The translations under genes and the position numbers were made by a program. DNA of 64,000 bases from contig JBBBDQ010001273.1 in the NCBI GenBank assembly GCA_037127315.1, forward strand, positions 3,889,099 to 3,953,098, given 5' to 3'. The stretch comes from Ascarosepion bandense. Lineage: Eukaryota; Mollusca; Cephalopoda; Sepiida; Sepiidae. Within the stretch, counting starts at the first letter, position 1. Every line of letters begins with the position of its first letter. Below are positions 19,863-29,944 of the stretch, one piece after another. The notes below the pieces were generated by a model. The model made no database searches. It was given only the letters and a program-made list of their open reading frames with translations, and was not told where the DNA came from.

Positions 19863-20294
19863 AGTCTTCATGCTGAAGCGCCGGCTCTCCTGCTATCACT
19901 GAAGTTAAGCAACGTCGATTCTGGTCAGTGATGAAATGGGTGACCGCTTGGGAATACCAGGTTCTGAATGCCACTGATAGCACATAACCGAGTATTTCTT
20001 GCCACGGATCGGGTTTTCAGTGACTAAACCTGCGGTCCCGCTAGATGCAAGCTAGGCGAGGAGCGTGGTGTAGACATTCCGCAAGACCAAACACAAGACC
20101 TGTCAAAGGGCGGAAGAGCTCCTATAAGCCAACGGCTACTTACACAAGCAAACAATCTATGGTTTAAATAGCCTTCGCGAACTCGCATTGCCAAGTACGG
20201 TAAATCCCCTGAAATGACGGACACGAAAACAGTGGAGTTATCCAGGGAGGGGTTTCTCAAACGAAAGTAAAAATAAAAATAAAACCCTGATCCA
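19863..20294 (+). mobile_element. 5S rRNA-headed retroposon (SINE3-class) with target duplication
   Basis: The first 110 bases are 5S-like: gaagcgccggctctcctgct, ctgaagttaagcaacgtcga, gggtgaccgcttgggaatac and caggttct, with a short deletion near the 5' end. About 300 GC-richer bases follow that I do not recognise, then a (TAAAA)n-type tail at about 20267-20285. The heptamer acttgct stands on both sides (19856-19862 and 20295-20301), a target-site duplication inside an RTE copy whose two halves rejoin in frame order when the insert is ignored. The 5S-like part would act as a polymerase III internal promoter. A 5S pseudogene by itself would not explain the long body and tail. Confidence 0.75.
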
Positions 20295-20455
20295 GACTTG
20301 CTGTATTTTAGTATTCCCAATTTGGGTGGCCTCTTTCTGTTGCTGAAAAAACATGTATGTTTTTAAATTGATGTTTAGCCCTTTCTTTTCGCTTTCTTTT
20401 ACAGCCTTCTGTAGAAGATCCTGTGGTTTCCTTTCTGTGTCTACTATCAGCACTT
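20295..20455 (-). pseudogene. RTE-type LINE (-), upstream half of a split copy
   Basis: Minus-strand translation: DTERKPQDLLQKAVKESEKK, GLNINLKT and GNTKIQQV, the part of the RTE RT that precedes 'KQVQKFKYLG'. It is 5' truncated at the tail of the next LINE. Confidence 0.8.
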
Positions 20456-20990
20456 TTTTTAATCATTTTACCCCAAGCAAGGCGCGACCACTACAGCATG
20501 CAAGGGGGTGACAGCGAGAGAAAAGACTGGATACATGGTGTACTGAAGAAAGAATACAAGATGAATGGTATTTAGAAGACAGAAGGTAGCAATTGACGTT
20601 ACATTTAAATTTGTGGAGGAATTGTAGTTGTCAGGGAAACAAGAAAACGGAATGGAGTTCTCAAGGCGGAAAGCGCGAGAAAAAATTGTTCCAGTAAAAG
20701 TGAAGATTTCATTTAACTATTTCAACGGTAAAAGTGTGGGACCTAGAAGTCAATTTAGTGACACGTTTAGATTCACTAGAAAAAAAGCTCGTCAGAGCAG
20801 ATGCCATGAAAACATTTGTATAAAAGTCAGAGGGAAGCCACATCAAGTCGGTGAGAAACGGACTGTAGTCGAGATACCACGTCAATTCCGATTACATTGC
20901 AGATCCTTCTTCGGACTTTGTAGAGACAGTAAAGATGAATAGCAGGAACACATATGAAAACCGTATTCGTGAGCAATATAGATTCTGACG
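20455..20990 (-). pseudogene. Jockey/CR1-like LINE (-), C-terminal end and 3' UTR
   Basis: On the minus strand it ends with the family's 3' signature (gccttgcttggggtaaaatg, then attaaaaaa). Upstream are the 3' UTR and the C-terminal part ('KFKCNVNC' and 'SHPFT..' regions), degraded. The same 3' end recurs at eight other places in the window. Confidence 0.75.
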
Positions 20991-21279
20991 AGAAAAACAT
21001 TCTAGTCAGACACAGAGACCCAACCCTCCTAGCAGTACGTGTAGCTATAAGAATTTTTATAAGTGTTTTTATGCCGGCCCAGGGTAATGTTGTAAAAAGG
21101 TAGTCGGCAAACTTCTCGTAATTATTAAGGAAATGATATGCGACAGCGGATGAACGGTGATTGGGGTTACACTAAATGACATTCAAAGGACTAAAAAAGA
21201 AACGTTCCTTTTAGAATCAATTACGATTTTTAAATTTTTGCAGTGGCAGCAGTAAGGTATTACTGAGGCGTCCCACGCA

Positions 21280-22290
21280 GAGGAAACAAGAAAAAGACAA
21301 GAAGCCTTTATAGCTGTTGTATTCCGTTCTAGCAACTTCGACATATTTGAGAAAGACAGAGTAACCAAAAAACTCTACTATTAGCAAACTGCCTGCATAC
21401 GGACATGAAACAAATTCAGCAGCTATACAAAGATAGAAAGGGGTGTAAGTCAAGGACATGTCTGTTCCCCGGATCTATTCAACTTGTAGAGTGAAACTAT
21501 TGAGGGCCTTAAAAATCATTTCCATGATTCTTCATCAGTGTCCACAAGCTGAACAATCCAAGATACGCAGATACATTGCTTATGGCAAACACGGAAAGGA
21601 AACTACAAAACCTCTTACAGAAGGCAGCTGAAGAAAGCGGAAAGAAAGGACTACAAATAAACTACAAGAAAAATGAATGTATGTTAACCAACAACAAGAA
21701 GAGCCCAAAATTCCCCCTACAGGATCCTAACGGTAGACGAAAAGTTCGACACTGAGATCCAAATTGGCATGGCTAAGGATGCATTCCAGAAGCTGAGTAA
21801 AGTGTTGAGAGACAGGAAATTTTCACTAGACAAAAAGAAGAGAGTACTGGATTGCTATGGGATGTCTGTTTTTTAATATGGAAGGGAATGCTAGACAATC
21901 TCATCAAAGATGAAGGACAGACTCGGAGCAACCGAAATGTGGTTCTACTGAAGGATGATGCGTATTCCATGAACCAAGCATGTGAGCAACGATGAGATTT
22001 TGGAGAGGATGGGAACAAAAAGAAAGCTAATACTTAACATTAAGAAAAGGCAGCTAAGAATTTAGGGAGATGTAACGAAGAAGGTGGGATCAGAGAATCT
22101 GATACTTACAGGTAAGATAGAGAGAAAAAGAGACAGGAGAAAGCAGCGCGTAACACACTTGACGGGCTTGAACAAGTGGTTGGCGGAGCTGGGTTTGGGT
22201 GAGGTAACAGGAAAAAGCGTGTTAAGAGCCAGTAGGTGTAGGGAGATGTGGAGGGAATATCGCCTATATGAAAAGGTCTGGCATAAAGAA
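21280..22290 (+). pseudogene. RTE-type LINE, longest copy in the window
   Basis: Readable across frames: TKIERGVSQGHVCSPDLFNL (RT motif B region 'RGVRQGCVLSPDLFNLY'), NNPRYADTLLMANTERKLQN (motif C, YADDxxLMA, one Asp lost), KKGLQINYKKNECMLTNNKK, FDTEIQIGMAKDAFQKLSKV, LRDRKFSLDKKKRVLDCYGM, TEMWFY-RMMRIP, ERMGTKRKLILNIKKRQL, GSENLILTGKIERKRDRRKQ, RVTHLTGLNKWLAELGLGEV and a final W block. Stops, one catalytic loss and frameshifts make it inactive. The endonuclease domain is absent (5' truncation). Confidence 0.88.
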
Positions 22291-22299
22291 ATCGTTCCT

Positions 22300-22635
22300 T
22301 TCCAATCTTCCAACAAAAGCACCCATTGTGGTCGAATTGCTGTTCTTGTGAGCTTAGAAGTTAGTTCAGTTGTTTGTAATAACGAATTCAATTAATTAAT
22401 AAAAAAACAACACAGAAAGAACTTGTGCAAAAATCATTGCAAGAGAGGCTCGTTTAGAAAATCACGAATTCTATATGTTCTGTCCATTGTCAGGTGAATT
22501 CTACGGTATGAACTGACGCCACCTTCATTTCCGTTGGATTTTTTGGAATTCTCATCCAATAGGAATGACAGACCACAAATTTCCAAGGATTTGGGACCTG
22601 TCGTTTACTCTCCCCCGATGTTATCTTCTGTCAAA
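22300..22635. other. No feature seen
   Basis: Mixed sequence between the RTE copy and the SINE3 cluster; no recognisable element. Confidence 0.45.
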
Positions 22636-22705
22636 TTAACGTAAGTTTATTTGCACTATCTACATTGTTCATACTGTTGTCCTTATCTTTATTGTCATAT
22701 CCAAG
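22636..22705 (-). mobile_element. SINE3 3' fragment, minus strand
   Basis: Minus strand reads gacaataaagataaggacaa, cagtatgaacaatgtag and gtgcaaata, the 3' end of the SINE3 module. Confidence 0.65.
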
Positions 22706-22774
22706 GACAAAAAGATTTGTGTGTTCCATATATGTCCATAGTAGAGGTGAACATGGAGAGTTGTGTTACTAAAG

Positions 22775-23000
22775 GAAAATAATCGAAACTGAAATATCAA
22801 GAAAAGGCATGACAAGTGGAATGAGAACAATCTACTCCAGCGGACGAAAGGGTTTGGTTTGAAATTCCAAAGTATATCATCTGAAGAAGGCCAGAGTGTA
22901 CAACGGCCGAAACATCGTGAATAAGACAATAAAAATGAGAACAACAGACCGAACAATGTAAATAGTGTAAATAATTACAATACCCCATCTCAGAAATAGA
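22775..23000 (+). mobile_element. SINE3 body and 3' module, head missing
   Basis: Contains gagaacaatctactccagcg, tttggtttgaaattcc, then ctgaagaaggccagagtgta, caacggccgaaacatcgtg and tgtaaatagtgtaaataatt. It is the best-preserved copy of the module that looks like a hammerhead ribozyme core (CTGAAGA, a GGCC/GGCC stem, GAAAC). Confidence 0.75.
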
Positions 23001-23119
23001 CAGACTGCCCCATACAAATGAACAGTGTTCAGTGCTTTCAGCAAAATTAGCCAAGAATATGATTGCAGAAGCCTAAAGATTAAATCAAAGCAATATTCGT
23101 TTATATTTCTGAGACGAGG

Positions 23120-23205
23120 GATTTACATTGTTGTTTTGACTGCTTTCTTCATCTTTATTGTCATATTCACGACTTTTAGGTCGTTGAACACTCAGACCTT
23201 CTGGA
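23120..23205 (-). mobile_element. SINE3 3' fragment, minus strand
   Basis: Minus strand carries agtcgtgaatatgacaataa and agatgaagaaagcagtc, matching the SINE3 3' end. Confidence 0.6.
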
Positions 23206-23219
23206 TCATGTGTCCTCAT

Positions 23220-23500
23220 GGACACATAGTCTAGTTGATAAAAGCGTTGGTTGGATCCAATGACCAAAAAGTTACGAGTTCAATATCTGACGACAGTGAA
23301 AAAAACTTAGAGATTTGATTTAAATAGAGATAAATAAGACATCCAGAAGTAGCATGTCTCATTGAACGAGAACAATTTATCTCAGTGATCGAAACAAAGA
23401 GTTAGGTTCAAAATTCCAGTCACCTGAAAAAGGTCGAAGTGTGCAACGGCTGAAACATTAGGAATGTGATAATAAAGTCCGAACAATGTCAATAACAAAA
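23220..23500 (+). mobile_element. SINE3, full-length copy with tRNA-like head
   Basis: A tRNA-like head (tagtctagttgataaaagcg as box A, then ttacgagttcaatatctg as box B) is followed by a short AT-rich link, the body gagaacaatttatctcagtg, a second B-like ggttcaaaattcc, and the 3' module ctgaaaaaggtcgaagtgtg, caacggctgaaacatt. About 280 bp. The GGTC/GGCT pair in the module still allows G-T and G-C pairing. Confidence 0.75.
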
Positions 23501-23596
23501 ATCAAAGCAGATGTCTATCAAATTTTATGTCTGTTGACTAATATGATTAATTAAGAATCAACAGAATTTGTTAAATAACAGATTTGAAGAAAACCA

Positions 23597-24245
23597 CGAA
23601 GCAGCTAGTGTCTTGCTAGACCGTTTGCGGATTAAAAGACGACACGTCTGTTGCTAGGAAAGTTGGTTCCCTGTGTCGTAGACAATTTTGCCCGCCAGAA
23701 TTCGCTTTACATATTTATATGTCTAACATTCGTCTACGAAATGAATATTGCTGTTATATTTGCTCTGATGCTTCTACTATCTATATAGAGAAACTTGATA
23801 AAATGCAAAGAATAATCTGCAATGCTGCTAGTTCTAATCTGGCATCTCAGTTTCAGGCACTCTCCCACCACCGTAACGTAGCTTCCTTGCGTCTTTATAT
23901 ATATATTCTTCTAATTGTTGTCCTGATTAACTTTCCTTTTTGGAATTTAAGAGTAAAAACAAGATTGGTATCTAGGTCTCATCATTTTACAGTTGAAATA
24001 GTCAGATATAGCCCTAGGTGCTATGCTAACAGAACCTTCTCTCGTACTTCTCGTCTTTAGAACACTCTTCCAGCTTCTTTCGAAATTTACATGCAATACC
24101 AATCGTAATCTTTTGTTTTATTAATTTCTGCTCTTTTATTATTCGCTTTAATAATGTTTTCTTTTTCTCATATTCACTCAGTCAGAATTCTACTGCGTCT
24201 TAGTTGCTGCATTGCCTTACTTGGAGTGAAATGTTTAAAAAGAAA
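23597..24245 (+). pseudogene. Jockey/CR1-like LINE, C-terminal part and 3' end
   Basis: Translation aligns with the copy at 50785: VARKVGSLCR-like, LRNEYCCYICSDASTIYIEK, LDKMQRIICNAASSNLASQF, QALSHHRNVASLRLY and SRSHHFTVEIVRY. It ends with the family signature gccttacttggagtgaaatg and a short A-rich tail. 5' truncated. Confidence 0.85.
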
Positions 24246-24404
24246 AAGAAGCGATTAAAATATATAGACAGCGAAAATGGCGTTAAACGTTAAAATAAAT
24301 ACAAAGATTAAAAAGAAAACTGAAGAAAGCGTAAAAATAAAAATGTTGACGTTTTTTCAATACTTCTGAAATAAGGTAGTATTTATATTATTGATATATA
24401 TCTA

Positions 24405-24625
24405 CTGGGCTATAAAGGAAATATAAGCGTTGGTTAGTTCCAGTGAATTGACTCAAAGAGTTGTGAGTTCAATACCAGGCTACAGCAGTTAAGCTTAAAA
24501 AGTTAAGTTAAAAGGAGATGGCTGCCAGAAAGAGCATAGTACAGCGTACAACGGCTGAAATCCCGTAAACATGGCAAATAAAGATGAGGACAACAGCACG
24601 AAGAATGTCAATGAAGTATGTTGAC
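24405..24625 (+). mobile_element. SINE3 copy with tRNA-like head, internal deletion
   Basis: Head aagcgttggttagttccagt then agttgtgagttcaataccag (box B). Most of the body is missing; the 3' module (agcgtacaacggctgaaatc, aaagatgaggacaacagc) follows almost directly. Confidence 0.7.
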
Positions 24626-24639
24626 GTTTGTTAAAGTCG

Positions 24640-25010
24640 ACGTTTTGTTTAGAGATGAACAGAAGAAAAGGTTCGTAAAAGAAAAAGCAAATGACAAGCC
24701 TAGAAAAACAAAACTCTGGTTGTAACAAGAAAACAGTGGTTAAAAAAAAACACGTTTACTTTATTCGCATCCAATTGAGAAAACTCCTGGAAGTCAAAAC
24801 ATGTCAAAATCCTAAATAACTTTTCGGTCAGACCGTGAAATACTTCATCTGGAATCATATTTGTGCTTCAGGCTACAAATAAAAATACAGACAGACAGAC
24901 AGACAGGCACTTATGATTGGCTAAAGATAGTCGCAAGAGAATTAAACCTTTCCTTAAAAATTAAGGGATTTTTACTTATCTAACATTATTTCTTATTACT
25001 TGAGAAGTTA
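24640..25010. other. No feature except a short (GACA)n
   Basis: A few GACA units at about 24893-24906; otherwise unassigned. Confidence 0.5.
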
Positions 25011-25011
25011 T

Positions 25012-25162
25012 TATTGTGGATACACGTATTTGAATAGATTATTTATTTTTTAAACAGTGTGAACTCTGTCCCTCGAATACGTAGGACGGTAAACTAAGAA
25101 AAATGAGTGCCGGTATAGTATGTGACCTACCTCTTTGATTCTTGTATAGTATATGCTGATGG
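25012..25162 (+). repeat. Foldback-family fragment, left of SINE1 copy E
   Basis: Begins with a terminal-repeat-like gtggatacacgtatttgaat and contains gtgccggtatagtatgtgac, which recurs in reverse at 25597-25625. It belongs with the foldback elements at 55318 and 60516. Confidence 0.5.
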
Positions 25163-25462
25163 ACGTTATGGTGCAGTGGATATCGGCTCGGAAATCAGAG
25201 AGCCGGTTTCAAATTCCAGTTGAATTCACTGCATTCATTTACACACAAATACATACTCTTTGGGAAAGGTAATATTCTGTCTCTTCTCTCTAACTATGGG
25301 TTAAATAACAGGGAAGATTGGATTCTATACCGATGGTTGGCAACCAAATTACCACAGAAACGGCAGCCTACTGCGGGAACATCTTCTGCCCAGTCAGTCA
25401 TTTATCTTTCGAGACATGATCACCCAAGCGTGTATCACATATGACATTTAACTGACTGATGT
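25163..25462 (+). mobile_element. SINE1 copy E
   Basis: Near full length: ttatggtgcagtggatatcg (head), tttcaaattccagttgaatt (box B region), taactatgggttaaataaca (body) and tgatcacccaagcgtgtatc, ending in ttaactgactga. It lies between two arms of a foldback-like repeat. Confidence 0.92.
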
Positions 25463-25499
25463 GGTATACCCGGTTTGAATGTATCACACCTCAGTAAGC

Positions 25500-25690
25500 A
25501 TATATTTATAGATATAAGTATTCGACTATTTATTGAAACTAATTATTTTCCCTAAGCCTTACCAGACTGTTACAGTACTTCCTTATCATACAGTTTTTAA
25601 GGTAGGCCACATACTATACCTGCACTGAAAAAAAGTGTTTTCTGTTAGGGTTTGAACCTGCATCTTTTTTTGTAAGAGAAAAGAGGGCCG
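25500..25690 (+). repeat. Foldback-family fragment, right of SINE1 copy E
   Basis: Starts with a terminal-like gatataagtattcgactatt, includes ggtaggccacatactatacc (inverted partner of 25107-25135) and an inverted B-box-like ggtttgaacctgcatc. Confidence 0.5.
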
Positions 25691-27055
25691 AATCAGACGT
25701 TTGGAGTAACATTTATCGCGTGTAAGATGACGTTTAAATCCCAAAATGACTCTTAAAAATGAATGTCGTCTTATGTTACAATTCTAAAAAGAAACTTTCA
25801 CTTCTGAGTGGTTTTTGTTGCTAGTCTAATCTCCGCCGGATAACTGAGAACAAACAGGAAAAAAATCACATTACCAAAGAAACTGATAATAAAATAAAAC
25901 CATTTCTACCTGATACATTACTGGCATAACTTCATAATAAATTGCCTATTTAAAGAATAATTGATTATCAATTAAATCAACTTGTATCCATGCAAGCTTA
26001 GCCGAGAAAATGTAAACAAGTTATGATTGCGTTCACAGGGTTAATTATGGAAGTATTAATTTTTCTCATTAAGCATTCTTTATCATTTTAGTGCTAAATA
26101 ATAACAATGTAGAATTATAACCTACATTTTTAAAATAAAAATCCTTTTTAACTTTTTAGATTTAAGAGAACAGAAAGAAATAGAAGAAACAGTATTCGCA
26201 AGAAATCACGTGATGAAACATAAACCAAAGAATGGTTTCCTTTTTAGGGGCGAATTTAGGAAAACATTATAATTGGTTTTGTTACTTTAAATTTCTAAGC
26301 GTACAGCAACGTCGTTTTTATATAATCAATAGACAGTTGTCTTATACTGCAGGTTTTGGATAAATTAATGAAAATTTGCTATATTTTTGCTACCTCGTTT
26401 TATCTCAAAGTCACCTTGTACACAATATACGACACATAAGAAGTCAGTAAGAAGGAAATACACCGTCTCAGTAAAGATGTTCACGGTCCTGTTGCGGTGG
26501 GACAGTCATTTTAAATTATTATTTTTTTGCTTCATCCAATTCATATAACTGTACTTACTACCAGCTAAAAATGTCTGACACAACCTTTGCTATAAGATAA
26601 TAGGAAGATAAATATAATTGGCATTCATTAAACGAATAGCGTTTCTCTCTGTTGAAAATGGACTTTTAAATATTCTATCGCTCTTTCTGGTATTGATGAG
26701 AGTTTCCTTCTTGACCTTTTGCTTTATTCAAAATGGAATATTAACGTCTCGATTATATTATTACTTACCCTATTTGTGTGTGTTACCCAAGCTAACGTTT
26801 GGAAAATTGTCAAATGATATAGTTTTTGCTAAAGTTCTTTGTAATTGTGCAACACCAGTCTATAGGTGCTGAGAAGTGGTGTCTTCTATAAAGTCTACAT
26901 TCAATCACTGATATGAAAAAGCAGTTGAATAGAGATGATAACCACTTTCTAAGTCAGTTTGCCGTCTTCCTATCCATATATCTCATAACCAATCCAAGGA
27001 GAAAAGCCCAAAGGGAAAGGTGAGCACATAGCGGACAAAATTCCCAGCCTGTTAT
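25690..27055. other. No feature seen over about 1.35 kb
   Basis: AT-rich and without recognisable elements. An 84-codon frame at 26618-26872 has no supporting context. This is the longest stretch without repeats in the first half of the window. Confidence 0.5.
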
Positions 27056-27059
27056 CCCC

Positions 27060-27725
27060 GAAAATGGTGAAGATCAGTCTTTCTCAAATAAATGGAAAAT
27101 CCACGGATATAGATATGAAATTTAACTCTGAGAAATCCAAAGTAATTGTGAATAGCAACACCAATGAAAGCGTCATCCAGGACGACGAAGAGAAACCCTG
27201 TAAAAAAATGGCACCAGAAGCGCCACAGCAGCGATTGCCAGAATAGAGAAGATATGGAAGTGAACTTTAGGACCAAGTTCAAACTTTAAATCGCTGGTCG
27301 TGTCCATCCTCCTCTACATCTGTGAGACTTGAACACAAAAAAATATCAAGGCGTTCGAGAGCAAATGCCTGAGATAGTTCCTCCACATCTCTTACTAGGA
27401 ACTCAAAAGCGACGGTTATGTATGGAGAAATGTTAAGTTTCGTGGCTCGAGATGAATGTTTCCTCACCACTATTAAGATGGCATAGTTTGGCCACGTCAC
27501 ACAGCATACAAGTCTCTGCAATACCATCATGAAAAGAACTGTTGAAGGCGGAAGCTGGCGAGCAGGGCAACGCCAAACCTGATCAGACAACATCCAACAG
27601 AGGACAGACATGACAATGTCAGAACTACAGAGATCCACAGCCAACAGATCAGACTGAAGGTGGTTTTCTGTTTCTTCTTCTCTCAGAATCCCCATCCCTG
27701 ACGATTATAGTTGTCGAACAACATA
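27060..27725 (+). pseudogene. Second RTE lineage, C-terminal part
   Basis: Translation in mixed frames: DMKFNSEKSKVIVNSN (RT thumb-side 'KSKVMV'), EVNFRTKFKL, 'SLVVSILLYxCETWT'-like, KCLR-FLHISY, FGHVTQHTSL-like, 'EGGRxRGRQRKTWSDNI', and near the end a 'SLRIPIPDDY'-type segment (visible as SLRIPIPDDYSCRT-like in one frame). The end series differs from the family at 5441, so at least two RTE-type families are present. 5' truncated and broken by frameshifts. Confidence 0.75.
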
Positions 27726-27789
27726 ATTTAATGATAACTCGGTGGGCATTTGAATGTCTGACAAATAAATTGGAGTAAACTCATAGGAG

Positions 27790-28345
27790 TATTTATTTTA
27801 TTTTCTGTCGATAATATGATAGAAAGTAACATGATTCTGCACAAAATTTTCAGGCCTAACACCAAAATCTACAGAGACAACCTGTACTCTCTACAGCAAC
27901 TATGCTGAATATATCTCAACCCCCAGTCACGATGATTTGTAACTTCATACCATCATATGACAGAAAGTGACATGATTCTGTACAAAGTCTTCAGGCTTCA
28001 CACCAAAATCCAAAGAGATAACCTGTGCTTCATACAGCAACTATACTGAACAGAGTTTCTAGAGGAGAGCCCATGATTTAGTATGATCAGTAATTGAGAA
28101 AGGCCCGTATGCTCAAAGCCTCACCTACAATGAATTGTGACTTCATGCCATCATAACCATTGGGTTAACCTGTGGTGTGGTTTACAGGCTCTTCCAAATT
28201 GTGCTGCATACTGGGATCACTTTCGCAGTCCTAGATTATCAATTCAGCATCTAATTGACAAATTTGACCATAATGAGATTTGAACTCAAATCATGGTAGG
28301 AAAACGTTCACATTCCAACCACTCGGCTACATGCTCATTGCCAGT
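27790..28345 (-). mobile_element. tRNA-headed SINE with tandemly duplicated body
   Basis: The minus strand starts at about 28345 with a head close to a class II tRNA (Leu/Ser-like): catgtagccgagtggttgga at box A and gatttgagttcaaatctcat at box B. The body contains two tandem copies (about 27820-27953 and 27955-28152) sharing agaaagt-acatgattctg, ccaaaatc-a-agaga-aacc and cagcaactat-ctgaa. It ends in an A-rich tail (gaaaataaaataaa) near 27795. I saw no clear target duplication. Confidence 0.7.
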
Positions 28346-28474
28346 AGGATTACCTGAGGTATAAACCCAGCATTAATTTAGATTTAGTGATGTGCTTTTG
28401 GCAATTAGTTTGTTATCACATTGATCAGTATGGGGAAAAGGGATATTTTCTTGTGTCGGAAGGATGTATATATT

Positions 28475-28560
28475 AATAGAGGAGATATTATGGTCGCATA
28501 TGGTTTCTTTAATTAAGAGACAATGTAATGATATTAATGTGGTTCACTAGGGAGTAACGA
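28475..28560 (+). repeat. Dispersed repeat shared with 29095-29170, copy 1
   Basis: Both copies have a gatattatggtcg/gacattatgatcg start, ggtttcttt, and agagacaatg/ggagtcaatg in the same order. Confidence 0.55.
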
Positions 28561-28680
28561 CAAAGTACGAGAACAAGAAAGAGAACGATGAGAAAGAAGA
28601 ACGAAGAAAAAGAAGAGAGAAAGTGAGAAAGAAGAGAGCAAGTGAGAAAGAAGGGAGTAAGTGAGAAAGAGTTAGAATAT
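28560..28680. repeat. Purine tract with short repeats
   Basis: Repeats of gtgagaaagaagagag-like units. Confidence 0.8.
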
Positions 28681-28914
28681 ATCAGTTTCTTTCCTGCTTT
28701 AATACAACACCGCCTAGTAGTTTTATAAGTCCCCTGGCAGGAAATGTGGGATAATCAAATAAAGAAAACAATAATTATGTTTAGGGCAGTTGTTTTAATG
28801 AGCTCTCCATCTTTGTACTTCGGTTGCATGAAATTCAAAATACTACTCAATTGTCGACTAAGTTTCGTTCTTTTACTGCTAAATTAGTTTTAACCAATAT
28901 TCTATTCTGATGAT

Positions 28915-29092
28915 TGCCTTTCTCACGCTTCTCACCTGTGAAACTCTTTCAATTTCGTGCTTCCCTGTTACCTAAAATTGTCAACAGTTTAATTGCAATT
29001 TCAATCGCTATCATCTGTCCGCCATAAATCTGTTCTTTTATTGTGATTCCTCTTCATTAAAATTCTCACAATTTCTTTCACTCTCATATATT
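28915..29092 (+). pseudogene. Jockey/CR1-like LINE, small C-terminal and 3' UTR fragment
   Basis: Matches the region 'SxLWNSLPxxCFPVxxNLQxFKxNxNRYLL' of the family (cttctcacctgtgaaactct, tgtcaacagtttaattgcaa). It stops before the family's 3' signature. Confidence 0.55.
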
Positions 29093-29094
29093 TA

Positions 29095-29170
29095 TAGGAT
29101 AGGTTATAGTGAAGACATTATGATCGAAAGCGGTTTCTTTGAACAGGAGTCAATGCCGTAAGTATTGATA
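29095..29170 (+). repeat. Dispersed repeat shared with 28475-28560, copy 2
   Basis: Partner of 28475-28560, about 600 bases downstream in direct orientation. Confidence 0.55.
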
Positions 29171-29264
29171 TGCAAAGCAATAAAGGGTTCTCTGAAGACT
29201 AAGACGTGGATTCGAGGTGTAAACGAAATACGTCTTGTCAATAAAGCATCACACAGTTGAAAAG

Positions 29265-29320
29265 CTATATATATATATATATATATATATGGGATTATTT
29301 ACATTTGCAGGATTTATTAA

Positions 29321-29364
<44 letters not shown>

Positions 29365-29393
29365 CGTTAATAAATCCTGCAAATGTAAATAAT
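29265..29393. repeat. Hairpin with 29-bp arms and a (TA)n loop
   Basis: Arms 29294-29322 and 29365-29393 (attatttacatttgcaggat on the left) match in 28 of 29 positions; TA units fill the loop and also precede the left arm. The whole can form a long cruciform. It resembles the palindrome at 4724-4795 in design but not in sequence. Confidence 0.9.
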
Positions 29394-29439
29394 TGCTGCC
29401 ATAGTCCAGTACACCTGCTTTATAGTTAAATAGTAGACG

Positions 29440-29903
29440 AATCTGCAATTTTATTGGTCCTGACCTGGCATCTCGGCTTCAGTCACTTTCCCACCGCTGT
29501 AATATAGTTTCCTGTGCCGTTTCTATAAATACATTCATGGTAATTGTTCAAATAAGCTCTATCCTAGGGTATCTAGACTTTATGAAATTAAGTGCATTAT
29601 TAGATTAGCAACGACGTTACATACATTTACAGTTGAATTGGTTGAAAGTAACCATAAGTTCAATGCTAACAGTTCGTCCTCTCGAGCTTCTTACTAGTAG
29701 AACTTTTTCTGTTTCCTGCTTTCCAGTCAAGTTTAATCTTCAAAATTGTAAATTAAATGTCAATCGTTATCTACTATCTCTCTGGTTACATTTATGTTGT
29801 TCTCGATCGTTATCAACGTTTCTGTTTTATAATACTTTCACACCCAGTAGCCCATTTTGTTTTTCTCTGGTAGTAATTTAGAGAGAGAGAGAGAGAGAGA
29901 GGA
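29440..29903 (+). pseudogene. Jockey/CR1-like LINE, C-terminal fragment followed by (GA)n
   Basis: Translation includes LRC-FYKYIHGNCSNKLYP, a TFTVELVESNHKFNANSSSS-like run and SCFPVKFNLQNCKLNVNRYL, matching the C-terminal series at 50785. The family's 3' signature is absent; the copy ends at a (GA)n tract (29880-29903). Confidence 0.7.
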
Positions 29904-29944
29904 AAGAAGCAAACATTGTATGTTGCAGTTGCAAAAATGCTTAA

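Noticed and set aside
28270..28345. tRNA-Leu or tRNA-Ser gene
   Set aside because: Acceptor stem does not close, and the head is joined to a SINE-like body and tail.
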